NCBI GenBank assembly: GCA_013002645.1
Contig: JABDJF010000819.1
Location: forward strand, 1 to 6,448
Direction: 5' to 3'
DNA from: Myxococcales bacterium
GTDB taxonomy: Bacteria > Myxococcota_A > Polyangia > Polyangiales > Houyiibacteriaceae
DNA length: 6,448 bases
The notes under the pieces are model-generated. The model worked only from the letters and a program-made list of their open reading frames with translations. It ran no database searches and was not told the origin of the DNA. A program made the position numbers and the translations under genes. Shown in pieces: positions 1 through 5,390 of this stretch. How positions within the stretch are numbered: position 1 is the first letter of the stretch; every line of letters starts with the position of its first letter.

Positions 1-101
1 CAACCGGATCGCTGATGAGCTCAACACCCGTCCTCGCGAGACTCTCGAATGGATGACACCGGCCCACAAATTTGCTCAACTCGTTGCATCAGCCCCTTGA
101 G
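1..101 (+). mobile_element. Right end of an IS30-family insertion sequence
   Basis: The transposase tail implies that the window opens inside an IS30-family element. In this family the transposase stop codon usually lies within or a few bases from the terminal inverted repeat, and the repeats commonly contain GTTGCA/TGCAAC. Here GTTGCATCAGCCCCTTGAG at 83-101 covers the last codons and the stop, so it is the likely right inverted repeat. The partner repeat would be outside the window, so the exact boundary and the target duplication are not confirmed. Confidence 0.6.
2..100 (+). CDS. IS30-family transposase, C-terminal end (partial, runs off left edge)
   Basis: The reading frame starting at base 2 encodes 32 residues ending in TGA at 98-100. 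It contains the string ADELNTRPRETLEWMTPA, which matches the characteristic C-terminal end of IS30-family DDE transposases (consensus of the type LN.RPRK.L...TP, followed by a short hydrophobic stretch). In the family this segment lies just after the catalytic glutamate of the DDE triad, which must lie off the left edge. The protein would cut and join the ends of its own insertion sequence. Only the tail is visible, so whether the element is intact or decayed cannot be judged. There is no frameshift or stop in the visible part. The assignment rests on motif recognition alone, but the RPR...L.W.TP pattern is quite specific. Confidence 0.85.
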   Translation, partial: NRIADELNTRPRETLEWMTPAHKFAQLVASAP

Positions 102-217
102 ACCGCCGCGTGTCCCCACAGCACACAGCAGGCGGCAGCGCGAGCCGGAACGGCGAAGCTCGGCGCAAGTGCGCCGGCAAGGCAAAGCGCAGCGAATGCC
201 GCGCCAGGGAGGATTAC

Positions 218-238
218 GGGTGGGGGTGGGCGGGGCGG
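218..238 (+). other. Putative G-quadruplex-forming G tract
   Basis: Four runs of three or more G are separated by single-base loops: G3 at 218-220, G5 at 222-226, G3 at 228-230 and G4 at 232-235, with another GG at 237-238. This fits the strict G3+ N1 pattern of very stable parallel quadruplexes. It lies in the spacer between two genes that converge on it. The pattern is seen directly; folding and function are inference. Confidence 0.6.
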
Positions 239-262
239 TGTAACCGAACCAAACCACCCACC
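225..262. repeat. Nested inverted repeat (possible stem-loop)
   Basis: GGTGGG at 225-230 is complementary to CCCACC at 257-262. Between them CGGT at 236-239 pairs with ACCG at 243-246 around a three-base loop GTA. The outer arm uses G runs that also belong to the quadruplex motif, so the two folds would compete. There is no T tract after it, so it is not a standard intrinsic terminator. Confidence 0.4.
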
Positions 263-303
263 AAGCCCCGCAACTCCCCCCACCACATCCGCGGCAGCGC
301 CAA

Positions 304-370
304 GCCGAGCCGTTCGACGCAGCCCCGTGTCGCGGGTTTTTCCGTGCCCCGCTATGACGCCGAGCCGTTC
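304..370. repeat. 12-bp direct repeat GCCGAGCCGTTC, two copies 55 bp apart
   Basis: The identical 12-mer GCCGAGCCGTTC occurs at 304-315 and at 359-370 (start to start 55 bp). Flanking bases do not extend the match. Both copies lie in the spacer downstream of the hydrolase stop. It could be a small duplication or chance in GC-rich DNA; nothing shows a function. Confidence 0.45.
324..341 (+). terminator. Weak candidate intrinsic terminator reading rightward
   Basis: CCCG at 324-327 and CGGG at 333-336 form a four-pair stem with a five-base loop, directly followed by TTTTT at 337-341. The geometry fits a short rho-independent terminator for transcription leaving the IS30 end. The stem is short and the distance from the transposase stop (over 200 bp) is large, so confidence is low. 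Confidence 0.25.
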
Positions 371-395
371 TCCGATCGTACGGTTGATCTCCAGC

Positions 396-1322
396 TCAGA
401 ACGTCGCGATGGTGACGTGGACTCGGGGGTCGTGGGCGGGGACGATGACGAGCTCGGGGTTCGCGCGTTGAAGCTGATGCAACAGCCGCAGTTGATCGCG
501 GACCTCTGCTGCGTCGAAATCGACCATTCGCCGGGCCAGCCAGGGCTTTTCCGCCGGCCAGTCGACACCTTCTCGGGTCCATGACGTGTCGCCGATCACC
601 AAGAACCGTTTGCCGTCGGGCAAGCTGACGAAGACGGCGATGGACCCTGGCGTGTGCCCAGGCATCGGCACGAGCACGACGCTGCCGTCGCCGAAGAAGT
701 CGTGGCTCCTGGCAAACGGACCATAGCGGTCGCCCAGGAACCGCAACTCTTGGAGCAGAAACTGACCGCGCGACTCGAGCTGGCGATACAGCTTCCCGCC
801 CTCATCCTCGGACCGGGCGTGCGCAAGCTCCTCGGGGGTGATCCAAACCGGCACTTCACGCAGGTCCTCGAGGCCGCTCACGTGATCCCAGTGCGAGTGC
901 GTGAGCACTACGCCGCGAAGGTCTCGAGGCCCGAGACCCCGCGACGCGAGCGCGTCCAAGGTCGGCGCCTTCATCGTCAGGCTTGCAAGGGCCCGCAAGA
1001 GAAACGGGGTCGTCTTCAGGTGTTCCGTCACCCGTCGCCCTGCGCCCGCGTCGATCAGCAAGCGTCCCCGGGGGTGCTCGACCATGAAGGCGGCGACGGC
1101 AGTGATGAAGGGCTTCGTCAAAGAGCCACCGCGAACGGCGAAACCCTCTTGGCTCTTCATTTCGGCACCCCGAATCACCGAAAACGACACCCCCTCGATC
1201 GACGCCGGAGACGGAAGCGCAGGCCCGATGGCCTTCGGAACGGCCAAAGGCCTCTTGACGAAGGTCCAAGCCAAGGCGGCGAGCAGGGCGACGACGAGCA
1301 GGAGAGCGATCCGAATCTTCAT
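396..1322 (-). CDS. Membrane-anchored metallo-beta-lactamase-fold hydrolase
   Basis: The protein has 308 residues from the ATG at 1320-1322. Residues 2-22 form a hydrophobic helix after a short basic start (MKIRIALLL), acting as a signal peptide or signal anchor without a lipobox, so the catalytic domain is probably outside the cytoplasm. The zinc-site pattern of the family is complete: THSHWDH gives His142, His144, Asp146 and His147; GHTPGS gives His223; GDTSW gives Asp245; PAHD gives His297. The order and spacing resemble the AHL-lactonase-like branch of the superfamily, but substrate cannot be deduced. The frame stays open to 1439; I chose 1322 because the upstream part is Arg/Ala-rich and the hydrophobic helix follows this Met immediately. 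No Shine-Dalgarno sequence lies just upstream. The gene is divergent from radC and appears monocistronic. Function class is confident; specific role is unknown. Confidence 0.88.
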   Translation of the reverse strand: MKIRIALLLVVALLAALAWTFVKRPLAVPKAIGPALPSPASIEGVSFSVIRGAEMKSQEGFAVRGGSLTKPFITAVAAFMVEHPRGRLLIDAGAGRRVTEHLKTTPFLLRALASLTMKAPTLDALASRGLGPRDLRGVVLTHSHWDHVSGLEDLREVPVWITPEELAHARSEDEGGKLYRQLESRGQFLLQELRFLGDRYGPFARSHDFFGDGSVVLVPMPGHTPGSIAVFVSLPDGKRFLVIGDTSWTREGVDWPAEKPWLARRMVDFDAAEVRDQLRLLHQLQRANPELVIVPAHDPRVHVTIATF

Positions 1323-1331
1323 GTGGAGACG

Positions 1332-1360
1332 AAGATAGCCTCGAGCCGCTGCCCTGTCCT
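1332..1360 (-). promoter_or_regulatory. Candidate promoter of the hydrolase gene, nearly leaderless
   Basis: On the - strand AGGACA (1355-1360) and TATCTT (1332-1337) each match four of six bases of the sigma70 -35 and -10 consensus, with exactly 17 bp between them. Transcription would start only a few bases before the ATG at 1322, which would fit the absence of a ribosome binding site. In a GC-rich genome such matches arise by chance, so this is a suggestion. Confidence 0.3.
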
Positions 1361-1495
1361 GCTCGGCATCGCGGCGCGCGACCCTCGTGCTGGTGGCCGC
1401 CGGCGAGGCCATTGAATGCGCCGGTTCCCGTCCCGCCAAGACTTCGAAATCCGTCGCTCTGCCTTTGGCACGTCTGCTGCACCCCTTTCGCCGTC

Positions 1496-2191
1496 ATGAA
1501 CCGTCCCCGAGAACGACTCTCGCGCCTTGGCCCAAGCACCCTCTCGAATGCAGAGCTCCTTGCACTGATCCTGGGCGCCGGGCGAAGCGGCGAGGACGTG
1601 AGCTCCTTGGCCATCCGCATCGTCAAAGAGACCGGGGGGCTCTGGGCGCTCGCCCGAATGAGTGTCGCCGAGCTGGCTCGCATCGCCGGAATCGGCCCGG
1701 CCAAAGCAGCCCGCCTCGCGGCAGCGTTCGAGCTGGGGTCACGCAGCATGGTTCGGCCTGACCTCGACGTGGCGCCGCTTTCGACCAGCGAGAAGGTCTT
1801 CCAACGGTACGGGCGCCGGCTCATGGCGAGCCCTATCGAGCGGTTCATCGTGGTTTGCGTCGATGCGAAGAACCGCGCGCGGGCGGAGCGCGAAGTCGCG
1901 CGCGGCGGGCGGACGAGCTGCCAGGTCGATCCAGCCGAGGTTTTTCGACTCTTGGTGTCCGAATCGGCGTCCGGGGCGATCTTCATCCACAATCATCCCA
2001 GCGGGGACCCCGATCCAAGCCGACAGGACCTCGAGCTCACGCAGCGCCTGGTCTCGGCGGGGTCGTTGTTCGATATTCGCATCCTCGATCACCTCATCGT
2101 GGGAAGCGGGAGATACACCAGCCTCCGGGACGCGGGCCTTTGGCCAACTAGTGTAGTGAAATCAAGTAGTTTCGTGGGGGTCGTAGGCTGA
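1496..2191 (+). CDS. radC: RadC family (JAB1/MPN/JAMM) DNA-repair-associated protein
   Basis: The protein has 231 residues from the ATG at 1496. It opens with RPRERLSRLGPSTLSNAEL, the usual start of RadC proteins, followed by a helix-hairpin-helix-like segment IAGIGPAKAAR (63-73). The MPN/JAMM domain follows, with HNHPSGDPDPSRQD at 165-178: His165, His167, Ser175 and Asp178 are the metal-site residues, and Glu115 in IERF is the probable catalytic acid. The C-terminal signature RILDHLIVGSGRYTSLRDAG is present. After AGLW there is a 15-residue tail not typical of the family. A TTG at 1412 would extend the N-terminus by 28 residues, but that extension (Cys/Pro-rich) does not look like RadC. No clear Shine-Dalgarno supports either start. 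RadC was named from an E. coli mutation later shown not to lie in this gene; the exact biochemical role is still unsettled. Confidence 0.93.
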   Translation: MNRPRERLSRLGPSTLSNAELLALILGAGRSGEDVSSLAIRIVKETGGLWALARMSVAELARIAGIGPAKAARLAAAFELGSRSMVRPDLDVAPLSTSEKVFQRYGRRLMASPIERFIVVCVDAKNRARAEREVARGGRTSCQVDPAEVFRLLVSESASGAIFIHNHPSGDPDPSRQDLELTQRLVSAGSLFDIRILDHLIVGSGRYTSLRDAGLWPTSVVKSSSFVGVVG

Positions 2192-2201
2192 TTGGGGCGA
2201 C

Positions 2202-2230
2202 TTGACACCCCCCCGACCCCGTGCTTTCTT
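2202..2230 (+). promoter_or_regulatory. Promoter for the rpmH operon
   Basis: A perfect -35 element TTGACA lies at 2202-2207, eleven bases after the radC stop. With 17 bp spacing the -10 would be TTTCTT (2225-2230), which matches three of six consensus bases. The predicted start near 2236-2238 gives a leader of about 24 nt before the GTG of rpmH. An AT-rich patch at 2146-2175, inside the radC tail, lies upstream and could act as an UP-like element. The perfect -35 and position in front of a highly expressed ribosomal gene support it; the -10 is weak. Confidence 0.5.
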
Positions 2231-2260
2231 CCCGCACTCTTATTTGTCGGGAGCATTGCA

Positions 2261-2410
2261 GTGAAGCGGACCTATCAACCACATCGCAAGCGCCGTCTTC
2301 GGACGCACGGGTTCCGCGCGCGTATGAAGACCAAGGGCGGGCGGAGCATCATCAACGCCCGTCGTCGTAAGGGGCGCAAGCGCCTCACCGTGTCCTGCTA
2401 CAAAAAGTAG
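2261..2410 (+). CDS. rpmH: 50S ribosomal protein L34
   Basis: The 49-residue product VKRTYQPHRKRRLRTHGFRA... carries the full L34 signature: KRTYQP at the start, THGFRARM in the middle and the basic stretch RRRKGRKRLT near the end. L34 is a small, very basic protein of the large ribosomal subunit that packs into 23S rRNA. The start is GTG at 2261, decided by homology (the family begins MKRTYQP) and by GGGAG at 2249-2253 seven bases upstream. An in-frame ATG-less extension to 2192 would add sequence foreign to the family. The C-terminal SCYKK slightly extends the common ending. It is the first gene of the cluster, followed after 17 bp by rnpA as in most bacteria. Confidence 0.96.
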   Translation: MKRTYQPHRKRRLRTHGFRARMKTKGGRSIINARRRKGRKRLTVSCYKK

Positions 2411-2427
2411 CCCGACACCGTGCGATC

Positions 2428-2820
2428 ATGCCTCGCACACCACCAAGGGTTAGCGCAATCGGCGACGGACCGCGGAGGTTTCGACGCGTTGATCGGCTCA
2501 AGAAGCGCTACGAATTCAAACAGGCACAGCTCAGCGGGCGACGAATCCACACTCCCCACTTTCTCATCGTCGTCCTACCTAATGCACTACAAAACACGCG
2601 ACTTGGGATCACCGTGACGAAGAAAGTGGGAACCGCCGTTCAGAGAAATCGCATCAAGCGGGTGGTTCGCGAGGTGTTTCGGCGCAACCGGCAGCTTTTT
2701 CCGGCGTCGCACGACCTGGTGTTCATCGCGAAACGCGGCGCTACCGAGATCAGCTATGGCTCGCTGCTGAGTGAGCTCGGGCGCGCAGCGCGGAAGCTTC
2801 AGATCGAGGGCGCGGGATGA
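2428..2820 (+). CDS. rnpA: Ribonuclease P protein component
   Basis: This is the protein subunit of RNase P, which binds the catalytic RNA and helps remove the 5' leader of precursor tRNAs. The 130 residues include the N-terminal family motif RLKKRYEFKQAQLSGRR (23-39), the central beta strand TRLGITVTKKVG (57-68) and the diagnostic RNR helix RNRIKRVVREVFR (73-85). About 20 residues precede the core, longer than in many homologues; no in-frame alternative start lies closer, so ATG at 2428 is kept even though no Shine-Dalgarno is visible. It follows rpmH by 17 bp and its stop overlaps the start of yidD in ATGA (2817-2820), suggesting translational coupling. Confidence 0.95.
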   Translation: MPRTPPRVSAIGDGPRRFRRVDRLKKRYEFKQAQLSGRRIHTPHFLIVVLPNALQNTRLGITVTKKVGTAVQRNRIKRVVREVFRRNRQLFPASHDLVFIAKRGATEISYGSLLSELGRAARKLQIEGAG

Positions 2821-3062
2821 TTCGGGCGGCGCTTCTATGCTTGATTCGCCTCTACCAAATGACGCTCTCGCGTCTGATCGGCCCTTCGTGCCGGTTTGAG
2901 CCATCTTGCTCGCACTACACTGCGACGTGTATCGAGCGGTTCGGCGCGCTGCGAGGTTCATGGCTCGGCATCAAGCGAATCGGACGCTGCCATCCATTGA
3001 ATCCGGGCGGCTATGACCCGGCGCCGCACCAAGAGCATCCGCACGAGGCGCGGCATGGATGA
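2817..3062 (+). CDS. yidD: YidD, membrane protein insertion efficiency factor
   Basis: The 81-residue protein matches the YidD family throughout: an amphipathic N-terminal helix with LIRLYQMTLS, the cysteine motif GPSCRFEPSCSHY (22-34, Cys25 and Cys31), the central RFGALRGSWLGIKRIGRCHP and the closing NPGGYDPAP (62-70). YidD proteins are small and inner-membrane associated; they assist YidC-dependent insertion. GAGGG at 2806-2810 lies six bases before the ATG, a good ribosome binding site, and the ATG overlaps the rnpA stop by four bases. The His-rich tail HQEHPHEARHG after the family core is variable in this family. It overlaps yidC by 8 bp. Confidence 0.95.
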   Translation: MIRAALLCLIRLYQMTLSRLIGPSCRFEPSCSHYTATCIERFGALRGSWLGIKRIGRCHPLNPGGYDPAPHQEHPHEARHG

Positions 3063-4842
3063 TCGAAAGCAGCCACCCGTTGCGCTGATGATGCTGCCCC
3101 TGTTGGCGCTCGGTGCAATCCTGGCCGTTCAGTATTTCGCACCACCCAGAGCGCAGACGGAAGAGCCCGTCGGGCAAGCTCCGGTCCAGGCGCCCGAGCT
3201 TGGCGAACGCGGCTCCGATGAGGCTCTCCCAACACAGATCTCGCCGGCCGATGCAAAGTCCCGTGCGGACTCTCAGAAGCTCTACCAACTGGAGAACGAT
3301 GGCTTCGTCGCCTCCTTTACGGACCTGAACACGGCGATGGTGAGTCTACAGGTCAAGGGCGACCGGTACCTGAACGAGGAGGGGGACCCGTTCGAACTGG
3401 TGACGACGGACAAAGAACAGTACCTGCCCCTGACGCCTTCGTTCTCCGGCGTGACGATACCGGCAGACGCACGCTGGCGACTCCGGGAGTCTTCAACGGA
3501 GAAGCTCAGCTTCGAGTGGGCCGGCGATGGCGTCTCGGTCATCCGAACCTGGGAGCTCGCCGAGCCTCCCTATCAGCTTCGTTCCTCCTTCGAGGTTCGC
3601 AACGACGATTCCCGATCGAGGTCCGTGGGCTTGGGGATCACCTCCGCCCACTACGTTCGCCGAACCGACGAAAAGGGCGGCATGATCGGAAGGCCCTCCC
3701 CTGCCCTCAGCCACGGGATCTGTGGGCAGGGCGAGGAAACGTTCCGCGAAGATCGCGAAGAGCTCCTGAGCGAGGACGAAACGCGGCCGATGCAGCCTCA
3801 CAGCCACGGCCCGGGAGTCGAATACGTGGCGCTGAGCAGCGTGTATTTTGCCATCATCGCGGCGCCCGAAGGTGGCACCGCCGAACGATGCGACATGCTG
3901 TCGACCGATCGCGGGGGCACCAAAGACGAGCCGGACGGAAGCCTGTTCGAGACCAAGCTCGTCTATGCGCCGCAGGAAATCGGCCCCGGGGAATCGGCGA
4001 CGTTTCGAACCGCAGTCTACGCCGGACCCAAGGACTACGACGCTCTTCAGGAGTTCGGCCACAGCGCTTCGAACGTGATCGACCTTGGCTGGTTCAGCTT
4101 CATCGCCCGCGGGATGAGCTGGCTGCTGCGCACGATCTACAGCTTCATCGGAAACTGGGGCGTTGCGATCATTTTGCTGACTCTCTTGGTTCGGGTCCTG
4201 CTGCTACCGTTCGTCATTCCGCAGTTCCGGAACATGGCCAAGCAGCGCGCGCTCAAGCCCGAGATCGACAAGATCAACGAGCTCTACAAAGACGATCGCG
4301 AAAAGAAGGGCGCCGCCATGATGGAGCTCTGGCGCAAGCACAAGGTGAACCCGCTCGGCGGCTGTCTCCCGGTGCTTCTGCAGATGCCGATCTTCTTCGC
4401 GCTCTATCAGACGCTGTCGACGAGCATCGAGCTTTACCACGCGCCCTTCGTCCTGTGGTGGACCGACCTCTCGTCCCCGGACCCGTTCTACGTGCTGCCG
4501 ATCATCCTCGGCGCCCTGATGTTCATTCAGCAGAAGCTCACGCCGGTCCAAATGGATGCGACGCAGGCGAAGGTCATGCTCTACGCGATGCCGCTGATGA
4601 TGACGTTCTTCATGCTGCTTCTGCCAACAGGTCTTTGCTTATACATGGTGACCAGCTCCGCCATCGGTATCACGCAGCAGCGATACATGTACTGGAAGAT
4701 GGACCAAGAAACGTCGGCCCTGGCGACCAGCCCGGACGACAGCGACGACGACAACGATCAAGCGGCAGAAGAAACCAAAGCCGCCGCCCCCAAGCAGGCC
4801 AAGCCCCGCAGAAAGAAGAGGACTCGCCGTGGACGAGCTTAA
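3055..4842 (+). CDS. yidC: YidC/Oxa1 family membrane protein insertase
   Basis: YidC inserts and folds inner-membrane proteins, alone or with SecYEG. The 595 residues show the diderm layout: an N-terminal membrane helix (9-28), a linker, a large periplasmic P1 domain (roughly 70-340), then the conserved core (about 345-548). The core includes the hydrophilic-groove arginine Arg380 in LLVRVLLLPF, the cytoplasmic hairpin with KPEIDKINELYKDD, the motif NPLGGCLPVLLQMPIFFALY (432-451) and the last helices FYVLPIILGALMFIQQK, MPLMMTFFMLLLPTGLCLY and MVTSSAIGI. The tail is acidic (DDSDDDND) and then strongly basic (KPRRKKRTRRGRA), as expected for ribosome contact. The start at 3055 is preferred over the in-frame ATG at 3013 because GAGG (3045-3048) sits six bases upstream and the protein then begins MDDRKQ before the helix. 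The P1 domain carries Cys223 and Cys279, a possible disulfide. Confidence 0.96.
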   Translation: MDDRKQPPVALMMLPLLALGAILAVQYFAPPRAQTEEPVGQAPVQAPELGERGSDEALPTQISPADAKSRADSQKLYQLENDGFVASFTDLNTAMVSLQVKGDRYLNEEGDPFELVTTDKEQYLPLTPSFSGVTIPADARWRLRESSTEKLSFEWAGDGVSVIRTWELAEPPYQLRSSFEVRNDDSRSRSVGLGITSAHYVRRTDEKGGMIGRPSPALSHGICGQGEETFREDREELLSEDETRPMQPHSHGPGVEYVALSSVYFAIIAAPEGGTAERCDMLSTDRGGTKDEPDGSLFETKLVYAPQEIGPGESATFRTAVYAGPKDYDALQEFGHSASNVIDLGWFSFIARGMSWLLRTIYSFIGNWGVAIILLTLLVRVLLLPFVIPQFRNMAKQRALKPEIDKINELYKDDREKKGAAMMELWRKHKVNPLGGCLPVLLQMPIFFALYQTLSTSIELYHAPFVLWWTDLSSPDPFYVLPIILGALMFIQQKLTPVQMDATQAKVMLYAMPLMMTFFMLLLPTGLCLYMVTSSAIGITQQRYMYWKMDQETSALATSPDDSDDDNDQAAEETKAAAPKQAKPRRKKRTRRGRA

Positions 4843-5371
4843 AGGTAAACCCCGTGACGGAGCACTGATTCTCGATCAGAAAACGCAGGAAGATCCCAGC
4901 CGATACGCCGGAGATGGTAAGGCGGAAGAGGCCGCAGAGATTCTGGAAGAGCTCATCAACCTGATGGACCTCGACGTTCGAGTCGACATCCGTTCTGACG
5001 CCGAGCGCATCGAGCTAGACGTGACCGGAGAAGACTCCGGCCGCGTGATCGGGAAGAAGGGCGCGACACTCGACGCGCTTCAGTTCTTGATCAACAAGAT
5101 GGTCAATCGTTTTCCCGAAGCGCGCCGTCATGTGATCGTCGATTCCGGCGACTACCGGGAACGCCACGACGACGGTCTCGTTTCGATGGCCAAACGCCAG
5201 GCGGACCGCGCGGTCACGGAGGGCAAGGTCGTCACACTTCAGCCCATGAACGCCCGCGACCGACGCGTCGTCCACATGTCTCTCGCCAAGTTCGAGGGTG
5301 TGAGCACCATGTCGCAGGGCGAGGGGATGCGGCGTCGCATCCAGATAATCCCGGCCCGCAAGCGCCGATAG
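4829..5371 (+). CDS. jag: Jag/KhpB family KH-R3H RNA-binding protein (no Jag_N domain)
   Basis: The 180-residue protein has two RNA-binding modules. A type II KH domain covers about 48-105, with the GxxG loop GKKG at 75-78 (GRVIGKKGATLDALQFL). An R3H domain covers about 110-175, with the R-x3-H signature Arg145 and His149 in RDRRVVHMSL. Jag (SpoIIIJ-associated, KhpB, EloR) is encoded beside yidC in many bacteria and binds RNA; in Firmicutes it works with KhpA in cell elongation and division. The N-terminal Jag_N domain is missing: only about 45 acidic, loosely conserved residues precede the KH domain. The start is GTG at 4829, fixed by GAGG at 4818-4821 seven bases upstream. It overlaps yidC by 14 bp, so it is probably translationally coupled and last in the operon. 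Confidence 0.94.
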   Translation: MDELKGKPRDGALILDQKTQEDPSRYAGDGKAEEAAEILEELINLMDLDVRVDIRSDAERIELDVTGEDSGRVIGKKGATLDALQFLINKMVNRFPEARRHVIVDSGDYRERHDDGLVSMAKRQADRAVTEGKVVTLQPMNARDRRVVHMSLAKFEGVSTMSQGEGMRRRIQIIPARKRR

Positions 5372-5390
5372 CGGTACGCGTTTAGCGGCG
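5363..5390. terminator. Possible bidirectional hairpin between convergent genes
   Basis: CGCCG at 5363-5367 pairs with CGGCG at 5386-5390, and GCG at 5371-5373 pairs with CGC at 5377-5379 inside, giving an imperfect stem across the 10-bp gap between the jag and methyltransferase stops. It spans both stop codons. There is no T tract on either side, so it is at best a weak or factor-assisted terminator. Confidence 0.25.

Larger units (their letters stand above)
101..395. other. Non-coding spacer between the IS30 end and the hydrolase gene
   Basis: I find no convincing gene in these 295 bases. The open frames crossing it translate to low-complexity Ala/Pro/Arg/Gly sequence with no recognisable motif, as expected from GC-rich non-coding DNA. 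It does hold structure: a G tract at 218-238, a nested inverted repeat at 225-262, a C-rich stretch at 254-281, a small hairpin followed by five T at 324-341, and a 12-bp direct repeat at 304-315 and 359-370. It lies downstream of both flanking genes, since the transposase and the hydrolase converge on it. It is therefore a place for terminators rather than promoters. Confidence 0.6.

Noticed and set aside
72..584. + strand open frame (170 codons) across the spacer
   Set aside because: It gives Ala/Pro/Thr-rich sequence with no domain and overlaps the hydrolase 3' end; the transposase frame is the one with recognisable motifs at its left end.
1412..1495. N-terminal extension of radC from the TTG at 1412
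   Set aside because: The extra 28 residues are Cys/Pro-rich and unlike RadC, and they overlap the promoter region of the divergent hydrolase gene. The ATG at 1496 gives a family-like start.
856..1992. Long - strand open frame (378 codons) across radC and the hydrolase
   Set aside because: It runs antisense to the RadC catalytic domain and out of frame through the hydrolase, with low-complexity composition; both overlapped genes have complete family motifs.
2230..2252. Hairpin TCCCG/CGGGA that would cover the rpmH ribosome binding site
   Set aside because: The predicted transcription start (about 2236-2238) is after the left arm, so the arm would not be in the mRNA. It would matter only if transcription starts upstream, for example by read-through from radC.
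2192..2260. In-frame N-terminal extension of rpmH
   Set aside because: L34 proteins start at (M/V)KRTYQP; the GTG at 2261 has a good ribosome binding site and the extension covers the promoter region.
2192..2260. Replication origin near rpmH
   Set aside because: oriC often lies between dnaA and rpmH, but the gap here is only 69 bp. I saw no consensus DnaA box in the window, and radC, not dnaA, is upstream.
3516..4868. Long + strand open frame (450 codons) inside yidC
   Set aside because: It lies in another frame of yidC and gives Arg/Ala/Pro-rich sequence without motifs; it is a GC-rich shadow of the clearly real insertase.
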